Shown here piece by piece: positions 17,358 to 28,360 of a stretch of 64,000 bases of DNA. A program made the position numbers and the translations under genes. Within the stretch, counting starts at the first letter, position 1. Every line of letters starts with the position of its first letter. The stretch comes from Promicromonospora sukumoe. GTDB taxonomy: Bacteria > Actinomycetota > Actinomycetes > Actinomycetales > Cellulomonadaceae. Below the pieces are notes generated by a model. It had not been told where the DNA came from, did not search any database, and saw only the letters and a list, made by a program, of their open reading frames with translations. Location of the stretch: contig NZ_JACGWV010000002.1 of the NCBI RefSeq assembly GCF_014137995.1, positions 372,001-436,000 on the forward strand, written 5' to 3'.

Positions 17358-18539
17358 ATGGTGGAAGTGGCACGGGACGTGGTCCAGCAGGTACCCAAGG
17401 TGTCCGGAGCGGGAGATATGTTCCAGCTCCTGCGCGACGGCAGACCCCGCACACGGGCGGATCTCGCCGCCGTGACGGGACAGGCGCGCTCAACGGTAGC
17501 GGCGCGCATCGACCTGCTGATGGCGGCGGGTCTGATCGCGCCCGCGGGCGAGGCGACGTCGACCGGCGGCCGCCCGCCCGCGACGTTCGCGTTCGCGCCG
17601 TCGGCCCGTGTGGTGCTGGGTGTGGACCTCGGCGCGACGCACGCGCGGCTCGCCCTGACCGACCTCGCCTCGACGGTGCTGGCCCAGCGCGACCTGCCGC
17701 TGCTCATCACGGACGGGCCGGACCTGGTGCTCGACCGCGTGGCCGAGACCGGCGCCGAGCTGCTGCACGAGGCGGGGCGCACCACCAGCGACCTCGCCGG
17801 CGTCGGCGTCGGCCTGCCCGGGCCCGTGGAGCACGCGACCGGCAAGCCGAACAACCCGCCGATCATGCCGGGCTGGGACAACGCGGACGTGCCGGAGATC
17901 CTCGGCTCCCGGTTCCACGCGCCCGTGCTCGTGGACAACGACGTGAACATCATGGCGCTCGGCGAGCACCGCGCGGCCTGGCCGGGCGTCGCCGACCTAC
18001 TGTTCGTCAAGGTCGCCACCGGTATCGGCGCCGGGATCATCGCCGACGGCGCGCTGCGCCGCGGGGCCCAGGGCTCCGCGGGCGACATCGGGCACGTCGC
18101 GGTGCCCGGCGTCACCGACATCGCGTGCCGCTGCGGCAACGTGGGCTGCCTGGAGGCCATCGCCAGCGGGCAGGCGGTCGCGAGCCGGCTGGAGGGCGCC
18201 GTCACGTCCGCCGACGTCGTCGCCCTGGTCCGGGCCGGCGACGTCGCGGCGAGCCAGGCCGTGCGCCAGGCCGGCCGGGACATCGGCGCGGTGCTCGCGA
18301 CCAGCGTGAGCCTGCTCAACCCGTCGATGATCGTGATCGGCGGCATCCTGGCGGACGCCGGCGAGCACATCGTGGCCGGCATCCGCGAGGTCGTCTACCA
18401 GCGGTCGCTGCCGCTGGCCACGCAGCACCTGCGCATCGTCACCGCGCGGACCGGCACGCAGGCCGGCGTGCTCGGCGCGAGCGCCATGGCGGTCGACCAG
18501 GCCCTGTCGTCGGACGCGGTGGACCGCCTGGTGGCCTGA
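17358..18539 (+). CDS. ROK-family transcriptional regulator
   Basis: This 393-residue protein has an N-terminal winged helix-turn-helix (about residues 15-75; RADLAAVTGQARSTVAARIDLL) followed by a ROK sugar-kinase-like domain. It contains the phosphate-loop VLGVDLGATHARLAL and the zinc motif in DIACRCGNVGCLEAIASG (CxCGxxGCxE). ROK regulators release DNA when they bind a sugar or sugar phosphate. It is transcribed away from the importer operon, with the operator between them. ATG at 17358 is used; a TTG four codons upstream is possible. The nearby identical operator at 21.7 kb suggests a small regulon of this locus. Confidence 0.88.
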   Translation: MVEVARDVVQQVPKVSGAGDMFQLLRDGRPRTRADLAAVTGQARSTVAARIDLLMAAGLIAPAGEATSTGGRPPATFAFAPSARVVLGVDLGATHARLALTDLASTVLAQRDLPLLITDGPDLVLDRVAETGAELLHEAGRTTSDLAGVGVGLPGPVEHATGKPNNPPIMPGWDNADVPEILGSRFHAPVLVDNDVNIMALGEHRAAWPGVADLLFVKVATGIGAGIIADGALRRGAQGSAGDIGHVAVPGVTDIACRCGNVGCLEAIASGQAVASRLEGAVTSADVVALVRAGDVAASQAVRQAGRDIGAVLATSVSLLNPSMIVIGGILADAGEHIVAGIREVVYQRSLPLATQHLRIVTARTGTQAGVLGASAMAVDQALSSDAVDRLVA

Positions 18540-18554
18540 CCCCGCTCCCCCACG

Positions 18555-18596
18555 TGTCAGACGCCCAGGTCCCTCCGGGGACCTGGGCGTCTGACA
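18555..18596. terminator. Bidirectional hairpin terminator (family C)
   Basis: A perfect 19-bp stem (18555-18573 with 18578-18596) and a 4-nt loop lie between the convergent ROK and DUF1080-type genes. The stem begins TGTCAGACGCCCAGGT. Related stems occur at 21747-21780 and 60959-60998. Confidence 0.8.
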
Positions 18597-18605
18597 TCTG
18601 TGGGG

Positions 18606-21600
18606 CTAGCTCAGGTCCTTGACCCGGACGTCGCGGTAGCTCACCGCCTCGCCCTGACCGTGGTTCTGGAGCCCGATGAACCCCTGGGCGAGGTCGCGCG
18701 CGGGGTCGGTGCTGACGAAGTCGTTCACCAGCTCACCGTTGAGGACGACCTTGATCGTCTGCCCCTCCACCCGGATCTCGTAGGAGTTCCAGGACCCGAC
18801 CGGCTTCAGCGCCCGCTCCACGGCCTCCGGGTCCGCGCCCTGGAAGGTGTAGATCGCGCCCGTGGTGCGATCCGCCTCGTCGGTGGCGTCGATCTGGATC
18901 TCGTACCCCTGGTTGACGGCGACCCACGGGTCGTTGCCCGGGTTCGGGAAGCCGACGAAGACACCGCCGTTGTCGTCCTTCTTGAGCTTCCAGTCGAGCT
19001 TCAGGCTGTACTCGTTCAGCTCCGTGGAGTGCCAGAGCAGACCCATGCCACCGTTCCCGCGGATCGTGCAGTCGGCCTGGCGGCCGAACGAGCCCGGGCC
19101 GGCCATGTTCCAGCCGTCCAGCGAGGCCAGCGTGCCGTCGAACAGCGCGGTGTAGCCACGCTCGTACTTCGCGGGGCGGCAGATGTCCGCCGCGCCCGCG
19201 CCGACCTTGAGGGCGTCGAGGTTGACGTTGCCGTCGTCGTCCTCGTCGTAGCGCACCGTGATGGTGTTGACGCCCTTCTTCAGGGACAGGTCCCGCGTCG
19301 CCGTCGCCCACGTCTTCCAGTCACCCGTGGACTCCAGCGCCCACGGCTCGACCTCCTGGCCGTTGACCAGCACCGAGACCGTCTTGGTGCCCTCGAACGG
19401 GTTCGGCCCGTTCGAGTAGCGCAGGCTCACGGGCTGGCTGCCCGCGCGCTTGGCGGTGGTGGTGAAGGTCGCGGACGCGCCGGGGCTCGTGAAGCCGGCC
19501 GCGAAGCCGGAGCCGGAGTAGCCGCTGTGCTCGTTGGCCACGTTCGCGCTGCCGCGGAGCGTCGCCTCCTCGGCCTCGTGGTAACCCTGGGCCGCGGGCG
19601 CCTTGTAGCCCGGGATCGCGTTGAGCGTGTACCAGGCCTCGGTGTTCCACAGCTCGCGGCCCTCGGCGTCCGCGAACGGGCGCGGGCTGCGCAGGTGCAC
19701 CACGTAACCGGGCTGGCGCCCGTCCACGGTGAGCGTCACCTTGGTGCGGTCCCGCGAGACCTTGGCGCCCGAGACGAAGAGCTGCTGCTCGTCGACCTTC
19801 GGCCCGCCGTAGGCGCGCGTGGGCACGTAGCGCCAGTGGTCCATGCGGAACGCCGCGTTCGGGTCCTCGGCGATCTTCGCGACCGTCTCCGCCGACAGCG
19901 GCTGGGTGTACTCGACCTCGAAGCCCTTCTTGGTCACGCGCATCTCGGTCATGTCGAAGGCGTCCTCGCCGTTGGGCGTGAGCTTCTGCAGGCCGTAGCG
20001 CAGCTTGCCGGGCTCGCTCCAGTTGCCGCCCTCGCCGATGCCGCCCACGTAGAAGGCGCCGTCGGGCCCGACGACGGTTCGGTTCACGCCCGCCTCCAGG
20101 CCGGCCGAGTGGCGGAAGACGGCACCCTGGTACTCGCCGTCGACCTTCTCCAGGAAGCCGCGCTGCAGGCCGCCGTACGTCACGTCACCGAAGGCGAGCT
20201 GACCCTCGTACGGGCCCTCCTCGATCTGCACCGGGGCGCTCGGCGAGTTGCCGATCTCGTTCTGCGGCACCCACAGGGCCGGGGCCGAGACGGACACGTC
20301 GTCGTAGGGGCCGGCCGGGTTGGTGAAGTGGTTGTAGAACTTGCCCTGCTCGATGTGCACCAGCTTGGAGCTGGGCAGCCAGGCGCCCTGGTTGTCCATC
20401 ACGAACAGCTCGCCGTCCGGGCCCTTGACCATGCCGTTCGGCGTGCGCAGGCCGCCGGCCACGTACTCGACCTCGCCCGTCCTGCGGTCGATCCGGATCG
20501 CCGTGCCGCGGTTCTCCGCGGGCTGCGGGTCCGTGGTGGCGCCGCCGTTGTTGATGGCGACCGACAGGTTGACGTAGAAGTACTTCCGGTCGTGCAGCAG
20601 GCCGAACGCGAACTCGTGGAAGTTGCCGCCGAAGGGCCACTCGGCCACGGTGCGGTGGTCGTCGTAGAAGCCGTCGCCGTCGGGGTCCGTGAGCTCGGTG
20701 AGCTTGTCGCGCTCCGAGACGTAGATCGAGTCGCCGATGACGGCGATGCCCATCGGGTTGAACAGGTCGGTGGCGACCTTCTCGTACGTGACCTCGTCCT
20801 TCGAGGTCTCGCCGGTCACGTTGTCGAGCAGGAAGACCTCGCCCGGCTCCGGGTCCTCGACCCAGCCGCCGGGGCTCACCGAGCCGGACGTGACCACGGC
20901 GAGGCGGTCGTCGTCGGTCCAGTCGAGGCCCGCGACCATGGGCTCGAAGCCCTCGGGGCGCAGGTCCGTCAGCGTGTAGCCCGGGTAGACGGAGTCGAGG
21001 CGCATGCCGTCGCCCGCCGAGTCGCCCTGGCCCTCGCAGTACTTGGTGCCCGGGGCCGTCACGCGCACCACACCGGCCTCGGTGCTCAGCACGCTGGACG
21101 GCACGACGACGAAGCCCGAGGTGCCCGGCGTCCGCCACTCGAGCTTGAGGATGTTGTCGTTCGTGTTGTCGAAGTACTCCACCCGCAGGTCGTGGAACCC
21201 GGCGGTGAGCGCGACGGTGCCCTCCTTGGGCGTCGCCTCGTGCAGGCCGTCGTGGTCGATGACCTGGGCGTCGTCGATCACCAGGCGCGAGCCGTCGTCG
21301 CTGGTGAGGCGGAACTCGTAGTTCCCGTCCGCGGGCACGTCCAGGTTGGCCAGCGCGTGCGCGATGAAGCGCTCGCCCATGCCGAAGTCGGCCTCCGTCG
21401 AGTAGTCGATGGTGGGCTTGAGCTGGTCGACGTTCGGCGTCTGGCCCGAGCGGAGCGTGCACAGCTCGCTGAGGTCGCGGGCCAGGTCGTAGGTGCGGAG
21501 GGTGACGCCCGGCTCCTGCGGCGGGAGGTCGTCCGCCGCCGTCGCGACGGGGACCGTCCCCGCGAGCGTGACCGCTGTCAGTGCCACGGCGGTCGCGGCT

Positions 21601-21644
21601 GCGGCTGCCTGTCTCGTGCGGGTCTTGGTACCACGTTGACGCAT
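18606..21644 (-). CDS. Secreted PA14, propeller, CBM and DUF1080 (3-keto-disaccharide hydrolase) protein
   Basis: This 1012-residue secreted protein has a Sec signal with likely cleavage after VATA near residue 37. Domains in order: PA14-like carbohydrate-binding domain (about 85-180; FRLTSDDGSRLVIDD), sugar-dehydrogenase-like propeller (about 230-580; NPMGIAVIGDSIYVSERDK, GLRTPNGMVKGPDGE), galactose-binding CBM (about 685-818), and a C-terminal DUF1080 domain (about 825-1012; LFDGTLASLDGWNM, GVFVGFPNPGNDPW, NHGQGEAVSYRDVRVK). Pfam names DUF1080 the 3-keto-disaccharide hydrolase domain. The fusion of an oxidising-type propeller to this hydrolase suggests coupled oxidation and cleavage at the cell surface. 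ATG at 21644 has GAGGAG at 5 nt. It carries the same upstream operator as the importer operon. Confidence 0.8.
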   Translation of the reverse strand: MRQRGTKTRTRQAAAAATAVALTAVTLAGTVPVATAADDLPPQEPGVTLRTYDLARDLSELCTLRSGQTPNVDQLKPTIDYSTEADFGMGERFIAHALANLDVPADGNYEFRLTSDDGSRLVIDDAQVIDHDGLHEATPKEGTVALTAGFHDLRVEYFDNTNDNILKLEWRTPGTSGFVVVPSSVLSTEAGVVRVTAPGTKYCEGQGDSAGDGMRLDSVYPGYTLTDLRPEGFEPMVAGLDWTDDDRLAVVTSGSVSPGGWVEDPEPGEVFLLDNVTGETSKDEVTYEKVATDLFNPMGIAVIGDSIYVSERDKLTELTDPDGDGFYDDHRTVAEWPFGGNFHEFAFGLLHDRKYFYVNLSVAINNGGATTDPQPAENRGTAIRIDRRTGEVEYVAGGLRTPNGMVKGPDGELFVMDNQGAWLPSSKLVHIEQGKFYNHFTNPAGPYDDVSVSAPALWVPQNEIGNSPSAPVQIEEGPYEGQLAFGDVTYGGLQRGFLEKVDGEYQGAVFRHSAGLEAGVNRTVVGPDGAFYVGGIGEGGNWSEPGKLRYGLQKLTPNGEDAFDMTEMRVTKKGFEVEYTQPLSAETVAKIAEDPNAAFRMDHWRYVPTRAYGGPKVDEQQLFVSGAKVSRDRTKVTLTVDGRQPGYVVHLRSPRPFADAEGRELWNTEAWYTLNAIPGYKAPAAQGYHEAEEATLRGSANVANEHSGYSGSGFAAGFTSPGASATFTTTAKRAGSQPVSLRYSNGPNPFEGTKTVSVLVNGQEVEPWALESTGDWKTWATATRDLSLKKGVNTITVRYDEDDDGNVNLDALKVGAGAADICRPAKYERGYTALFDGTLASLDGWNMAGPGSFGRQADCTIRGNGGMGLLWHSTELNEYSLKLDWKLKKDDNGGVFVGFPNPGNDPWVAVNQGYEIQIDATDEADRTTGAIYTFQGADPEAVERALKPVGSWNSYEIRVEGQTIKVVLNGELVNDFVSTDPARDLAQGFIGLQNHGQGEAVSYRDVRVKDLS

Positions 21645-21679
21645 GAGCTCTCCTCGGTCGGCGTTGACCTTGCGGAGAG

Positions 21680-21709
21680 AACCTACGGGGGACTTCTGTC
21701 GGGCGTCAA
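21680..21709 (-). promoter_or_regulatory. Promoter of the DUF1080-type gene
   Basis: On the minus strand, TTGACG (21704-21709) and TAGGTT (21680-21685) are separated by 18 nt. The -35 box is embedded in the 28-bp operator, in the same geometry as the importer promoter. The leader to the ATG at 21644 is about 30 nt and contains a ribosome site. Confidence 0.55.
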
Positions 21710-21718
21710 GCAAAAGTC
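21691..21718. promoter_or_regulatory. Second copy of the ROK-type operator
   Basis: This 28-bp inverted repeat has half-sites GACTTTTGC and GACTTCTGT (minus-strand reading) separated by 10 bp. It is nearly identical to 17299-17326 in both half-sites and in the embedded TTGAC, while the rest of the spacer differs. It marks this gene as part of the same regulon as the importer operon. Confidence 0.6.
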
Positions 21719-21746
21719 GTCAGATGCTGAGCGTTACCGACTCGCG

Positions 21747-21780
21747 TGTCAGACGCCCAGGTCACGCGGGTGATCCGGGT
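21747..21780. repeat. Degenerate copy of hairpin family C
   Basis: Positions 21747-21765 repeat the left arm of the 18555 hairpin except for one base. The right arm (about 21768-21780) has decayed, so only a short imperfect stem can form. It sits directly beside the family B hairpin. Confidence 0.5.
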
Positions 21781-21788
21781 ACAGCAGT

Positions 21789-21845
21789 TGAGTGCGGGAC
21801 TTTCGCCCTTTCACACGCTGTGGAAGGGCGAAGATCCCGCACTCA
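21789..21845 (-). terminator. ligA terminator hairpin (family B)
   Basis: Two 22-nt arms (21789-21810 and 21824-21845) pair except for two adjacent mismatches. The loop itself contains a small CACA/TGTG stem. It starts 9 nt after the ligA stop codon. The arm begins TGAGTGCGGGA, shared with the hairpin at 39532-39592 and, more loosely, with 58791-58849. Confidence 0.75.
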
Positions 21846-21854
21846 GCGAGAGGG

Positions 21855-24350
<2,496 letters not shown>

Positions 24351-24420
24351 CTATCGCGCTGGACCGCGTCCCGCTACCATTCGAGCAAAATGCCGCAAAT
24401 CTACTGAGAGCAGGGGTCCC

Positions 24421-25953
24421 TTGAAGATTGCCGTCGTCGGAGCCGGATTCGCAGGTCTCGCCACCGCGAAAACCCTCCGCGAGTTCGACCACGAGGTCAC
24501 CGTCTTCGAAAAGGCGCCGGATGTCGGCGGGGTGTGGAGCGCGACCCGCCGGTACTCCGGTCTCCGGACGCAGAACAACAAGGATTCGTACGCGTTCTCG
24601 GACCTGCCGATGCCGCGCGAGTACCCGGAGTGGCCGACCGGCGAGCAGGTCCAGGCCTACCTGGAGCGGTACGTCGCGAAGTTCGAGCTGCGCCCCTACC
24701 TCCGCCTCGCGACCGAGGTCGTGCGCGCCGAGCTCACCGACGCGGAGGACGGCTGGATGCTGACGGCGCGCCGCATCGGCGCCCCCGTCTCGGCCCCCGA
24801 GCGGTTCGACCACCTGGTCGTGGCCAACGGCATCTTCTCCGACCCGGTCTTCCCGCAGTACGAGGGCTACGCCGACCTGGTCCGCGCGGGCGGCAAGCTC
24901 GTGGCCTCCAGCCAGCTCAACAACCTGGAGGACGCCCGCGACAAGAACGTCGTGGTGGTCGGCTACGGCAAGTCGGCGTGCGACGTCGCCGCCGAGATCG
25001 GCGTGGTCGCCGAGTCCACCACCGTCGTCGCCCGGCGCCTGCTGTGGAAGATGCCCAAGCGCATCGCCAACTCCCTGAACATGAAGTACCTGCTGCTGTC
25101 CCGCCTCGGCGAGGCCCTGTTCAAGTACCAGGAGCTGCCCAACGGCATGGAGCGGTTCCTGCACGGCCCCGGGGACAAGGTCCGGGCCGGCATGCTCTCC
25201 AGCATCGGGTCCGTCGCGACCTGGCAGTTCAAGCTCAAGAAGCTGGGGCTCGTGCCTCGCGGCGAGTTCGCCGACATCGCGAACAGCACCGTCTCGCTCT
25301 CCACGGACGGGTTCTACGAGCAGGTCGCCAGCGGCGCCATCAAGGTGCACCGGGACACGGAGATCCAGCGCTTCGAGGCCGACGGCGACAAGCCGGTAGC
25401 GGTCCTCAGCGACGGTGCCCGCATCCCGGCCGACCTGGTCGTCTGCGGCACCGGCTTCCACCAGCGCGTGCCGTTCCTGGACGACACGGTGGCCGCCCGT
25501 CTGCTGGACGAGGAGGGCAACTACAAGCTCTACCGCCAGATCCTGCCCGACGGCGTGCCGAACCTGACCTTCGCGGGCTACAACTCGTCGCTGTTCTCCC
25601 CGCTGTCCGCCGAGGCCGGCGCGATCTGGATCGCCGCGTACCTGGGCGGCGTCGTGGACCTGCCCTCGGTCGAGGAGCGGCGCAAGCACGTGGCCGAGCG
25701 CGTGGCCTGGATGGAGCAGCGCACCGGCGGCAAGCACGCCCGCGGCACCAACGTCATCCCGTTCTCGATGCACCAGATCGACGAGACCCTCGACGAGGCC
25801 GGCGTGAACATCAGCCAGCGCGCCCAGGCGATCCAGTGGCTCCTGCCGATCGACCCGTCCGTCTACAAGAGCGTGGTGCCGCGCCTCAAGGAGCGCATCC
25901 GCGAGCACGGCCCCAAGGAGCAGCGGGTCGGCTCGGACACGTCCGTCGGCTGA
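24421..25953 (+). CDS. FAD/NADPH-dependent flavin monooxygenase-like protein
   Basis: This 510-residue flavoprotein has an FAD-binding GxGxxG at the very N-terminus (IAVVGAGFAGLATA), the FEKAPDVGGVW segment, and a second nucleotide site VVVVGYGKSACDVAAE typical of flavin-containing and Baeyer-Villiger monooxygenases. The usual FxGxxxHxxxW fingerprint is not seen intact between them, so catalysis may differ. The TTG start at 24421 is chosen because it places the FAD strand at the N-terminus and follows AGCAGGGG; the upstream open frame is not coding-like. It converges on the conservon P450 gene and shares a terminator with it. The substrate is unknown. Confidence 0.78.
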   Translation: MKIAVVGAGFAGLATAKTLREFDHEVTVFEKAPDVGGVWSATRRYSGLRTQNNKDSYAFSDLPMPREYPEWPTGEQVQAYLERYVAKFELRPYLRLATEVVRAELTDAEDGWMLTARRIGAPVSAPERFDHLVVANGIFSDPVFPQYEGYADLVRAGGKLVASSQLNNLEDARDKNVVVVGYGKSACDVAAEIGVVAESTTVVARRLLWKMPKRIANSLNMKYLLLSRLGEALFKYQELPNGMERFLHGPGDKVRAGMLSSIGSVATWQFKLKKLGLVPRGEFADIANSTVSLSTDGFYEQVASGAIKVHRDTEIQRFEADGDKPVAVLSDGARIPADLVVCGTGFHQRVPFLDDTVAARLLDEEGNYKLYRQILPDGVPNLTFAGYNSSLFSPLSAEAGAIWIAAYLGGVVDLPSVEERRKHVAERVAWMEQRTGGKHARGTNVIPFSMHQIDETLDEAGVNISQRAQAIQWLLPIDPSVYKSVVPRLKERIREHGPKEQRVGSDTSVG

Positions 25954-25995
25954 CCACCCCAGGACCGTCCGTCTGCGACACAGTCAGGACGCACA

Positions 25996-26027
25996 GCGGG
26001 CCCGGCCGAGCGATCGGCCGGGCCCGC
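25996..26027. terminator. Bidirectional terminator between the monooxygenase and conservon
   Basis: A perfect 14-bp stem (GCGGGCCCGGCCGA) with the 4-nt loop GCGA extends outward with partial pairing to about 25987 and 26036. It separates convergent genes. Confidence 0.8.
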
Positions 26028-26066
26028 GGTGTGTCCGGTGTGGTGGTTCGAGCCGGCGCGAGAAGG

Positions 26067-27308
26067 TCAGCCCACGAGCGGGGACGTGAAACGCACCGGC
26101 AGGCTGCGCGGGTAGCGCGACCACGGCGAGACGGACATCTTGATCGAGTCCGACGCCACCGTGAGCTGCATGTCGAGGATGCGCCGCAGCAGGGTGTCCA
26201 CCGCGATCCGGCCGATCAGCGGGCCGATCCGGTGGGCCGGGCAGGAGTGCGCGCCCGCGCCCCACGTGAGGTGGAACCGGCTGCCCAGCTCCTCCCACGG
26301 GTCGTCCGTGCGGATGGCCCGGTCGGCGTTCGCCGCCGCCACCGCGGGGACCAGCGCGTCGCCGAGCGCGATCCGGCGTCCGCCGAGCTCGCAGTCCTGC
26401 CGGGCGAACCGGGGCAGCACGTGCGGCGCCGGCGGGTGTCGCCGCGAGACCTCGTCCAGGGCGTCGTCCAGGTCGAGCCGGCCGCGGCGCACGCGGGCGG
26501 CGAACGCCGGGTCGGTCAGGATCATGTGCAGGGTGCTCGCGATCCAGGCGATCTCGGCGTCGTGCCCGAGGCTGAACATCACGCCGATCGAGGCCATCAC
26601 CTCGACGTCGTTCGCGTGGTTCGGGTGGTTGACCAGGGCCGTGGTCAGGTCCTCGCCGGGCTCGGCCCGGTGCGTCGCCACGAGCACGGCGAGCAGCGAC
26701 TCCTGCTCCCGGGCCGCGGCACGAGCCTTCTCCTTGCCCGCGTACACGGCCTCGGTGAGCTCGTGCATCTTGTTCCCGTCGGACAGGCTCATGCCGAACA
26801 GCTCGGTCATGACCATGACGGGGACCGCCACGGCGTAGTCCTTGACGAGGTCCGCCTCGCCGCGCGGCATGAGGCGGTCGATGATCGCCTCGCACGTCAC
26901 CGCGACGGTGCGGGCCAGCCGCTTCTCGTCGACGGACCCGAGGGCGTCGTCGAGCGGGGCGCGGAGCCGGCGCTGCTGCATCCCGTCGAGGAAGTAGGCG
27001 TTCTCCCGCGGGGCGAGCGCCGCGAAGACGCCCGAGTCGGCGGGCAGGGAACGCTCCTGGACGTAGCGCCAGTTGCGTGAGTTGCGTGAGAACAGCAGCT
27101 CGTTGCGCATCACGCTGCTGGCCTCGTCGTAGCCGAGCACGAGCCAGGCGGGGACGCCCGGCTCCAGGTCCATGGGCGCCACCGGGCCCCACTCGTCCCG
27201 CAGCCGCTCGTAGAGCTTGTGCGGGTCACGCGCGGTCGTGATGTCCGACAGCTGCATCCGGTCCGGAATGTCTTCCAGGCGGCGATGCAGTCTGTTGGCC
27301 AACGTCAC
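26067..27308 (-). CDS. cvnE: Conservon cytochrome P450 (CvnE-like)
   Basis: This 413-residue soluble P450 has a K-helix ExxR in DEVSRRHPP. The heme-binding segment is HLTWGAGAHSCPAHRIG, with the Cys ligand present, Trp in place of the usual Phe, and the Gly two residues after Cys missing. The I-helix reads MFSLGHDAEIAW and lacks the conserved acid-Thr pair used for oxygen activation. The GTG start at 27308 overlaps the GTPase stop by 4 nt; upstream frame is ignored. A P450 directly after the GTPase is the classical fifth gene of conservons. The altered oxygen-activation residues suggest an unusual or non-oxygenating role. Confidence 0.85.
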   Translation of the reverse strand: MTLANRLHRRLEDIPDRMQLSDITTARDPHKLYERLRDEWGPVAPMDLEPGVPAWLVLGYDEASSVMRNELLFSRNSRNWRYVQERSLPADSGVFAALAPRENAYFLDGMQQRRLRAPLDDALGSVDEKRLARTVAVTCEAIIDRLMPRGEADLVKDYAVAVPVMVMTELFGMSLSDGNKMHELTEAVYAGKEKARAAAREQESLLAVLVATHRAEPGEDLTTALVNHPNHANDVEVMASIGVMFSLGHDAEIAWIASTLHMILTDPAFAARVRRGRLDLDDALDEVSRRHPPAPHVLPRFARQDCELGGRRIALGDALVPAVAAANADRAIRTDDPWEELGSRFHLTWGAGAHSCPAHRIGPLIGRIAVDTLLRRILDMQLTVASDSIKMSVSPWSRYPRSLPVRFTSPLVG

Positions 27309-27916
27309 GCGTTGACCTTCTGGAAGACCGGGAAGGTCATTGCGTGCTCGACCAGCGTGATGAGGGTCAGGACGGCGGACTGCCGGTCCCGGGCGTCGCA
27401 CTCGACGATGGGCGTCTCCGGCAGCAGGTCCAGCGCGGCACGGACCCGCTCCAGCGGGTAGTCCGGCGAGTCCGGGAACTGGTTGACGACCACCGCGAAC
27501 GGGATCTTGGTGCGCAGCTCGAGCTGGTCCAGCACCTCGAAGCTGTCCTCGAGGTGCCGCGTGTCAATCATGACGAGCGCGCCGACGGCGCCGTCCGCCA
27601 GGCCCGCCCACAGGTCCCAGAAGCGGCGCTGGCCCGGGGTGCCGAACAGGTAGAGCGCGATGTCCTCGGTCACGGTGATGCGACCGAAGTCCATCGCGAC
27701 CGTCGTCGTCTCCTTGTTCGGCAGCCCCGGGTCGATGCCCACGCTGGCCGTCGTGATGCGCTCCTCGGTGCGCAGCGGGTCGATCTCGCTGACCGCGCCG
27801 ATCAGCGTCGTCTTGCCCACCCCGAAGGCACCCACGACCAGGATCTTGACCGACCGTGCGACGGTCGGCGCCAGATGCTGTCCGGGCACCGTGCGGTCAG
27901 AGCTTGCGGAGTCCAT
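27305..27916 (-). CDS. cvnD: Conservon small GTPase (CvnD-like)
   Basis: This 203-residue Ras/Rab-like bacterial GTPase has P-loop GAFGVGKTTLIGAV, G3 segment LFGTPGQRRFWDLW, and NQFPD in the place of the canonical NKxD. It acts as the switch of the conservon signalling complex at the membrane, with CvnA to CvnC as partners. Its start overlaps the DUF742 gene by 20 nt and its stop overlaps the P450 start, so expression is tightly coupled. Confidence 0.92.
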   Translation of the reverse strand: MDSASSDRTVPGQHLAPTVARSVKILVVGAFGVGKTTLIGAVSEIDPLRTEERITTASVGIDPGLPNKETTTVAMDFGRITVTEDIALYLFGTPGQRRFWDLWAGLADGAVGALVMIDTRHLEDSFEVLDQLELRTKIPFAVVVNQFPDSPDYPLERVRAALDLLPETPIVECDARDRQSAVLTLITLVEHAMTFPVFQKVNA

Positions 27917-28250
27917 CGAGAATCTTCTCCAGGATGTCCTTGCCGGGCAGGACGTGCGCTTGATGGTTGGAACGAATCGTCAGGTTTCCCGCGTCGACCA
28001 GGTCGGAGACCATGACCGCCACGAGACTTACCGGTAGCTGCAGGTACGCGGCCACCTCGGCCAGCGCGAGCGTGCCCTGGCACAGCTGCACCAGCTCACG
28101 CTCCAGCCGGCCCGCCGTCGAGAGCACGGGACGGCTCTCGACGGCGCGCACGAGCGTCTCCGGTCGCAAAGTGTTGCGCGACGGGTGCGCCCGCCCCGAG
28201 GTGAGCACGTACGAGCGCACCGGGTGGTCGCGGTACTCCTCGGTGTCCAT
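27897..28250 (-). CDS. cvnC: Conservon DUF742 protein (CvnC-like)
   Basis: This 117-residue DUF742 protein shows the family features: VRSYVLTSGRAHPSRNTLRPETLV and a winged-helix-like core (GTLALAEVAAYLQLPVSLVAVMVSDLVDAGNL), ending in ILEKILDGLRKL. DUF742 proteins bridge the roadblock protein and GTPase in conservons. ATG follows GAGGGG. It is separated from cvnB by 110 nt, the only real gap in the operon. Confidence 0.9.
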   Translation of the reverse strand: MDTEEYRDHPVRSYVLTSGRAHPSRNTLRPETLVRAVESRPVLSTAGRLERELVQLCQGTLALAEVAAYLQLPVSLVAVMVSDLVDAGNLTIRSNHQAHVLPGKDILEKILDGLRKL

Positions 28251-28360
28251 CCCCTCGCCCCCTGTTGGTCGATCAGGTATCGGTCGAGCTGGTGGTGCCT
28301 GATACGGCCGGGCCGCGAACGGCCCGGGTACTGCTTTCCATGACGACGCCGGAGGCGGGG

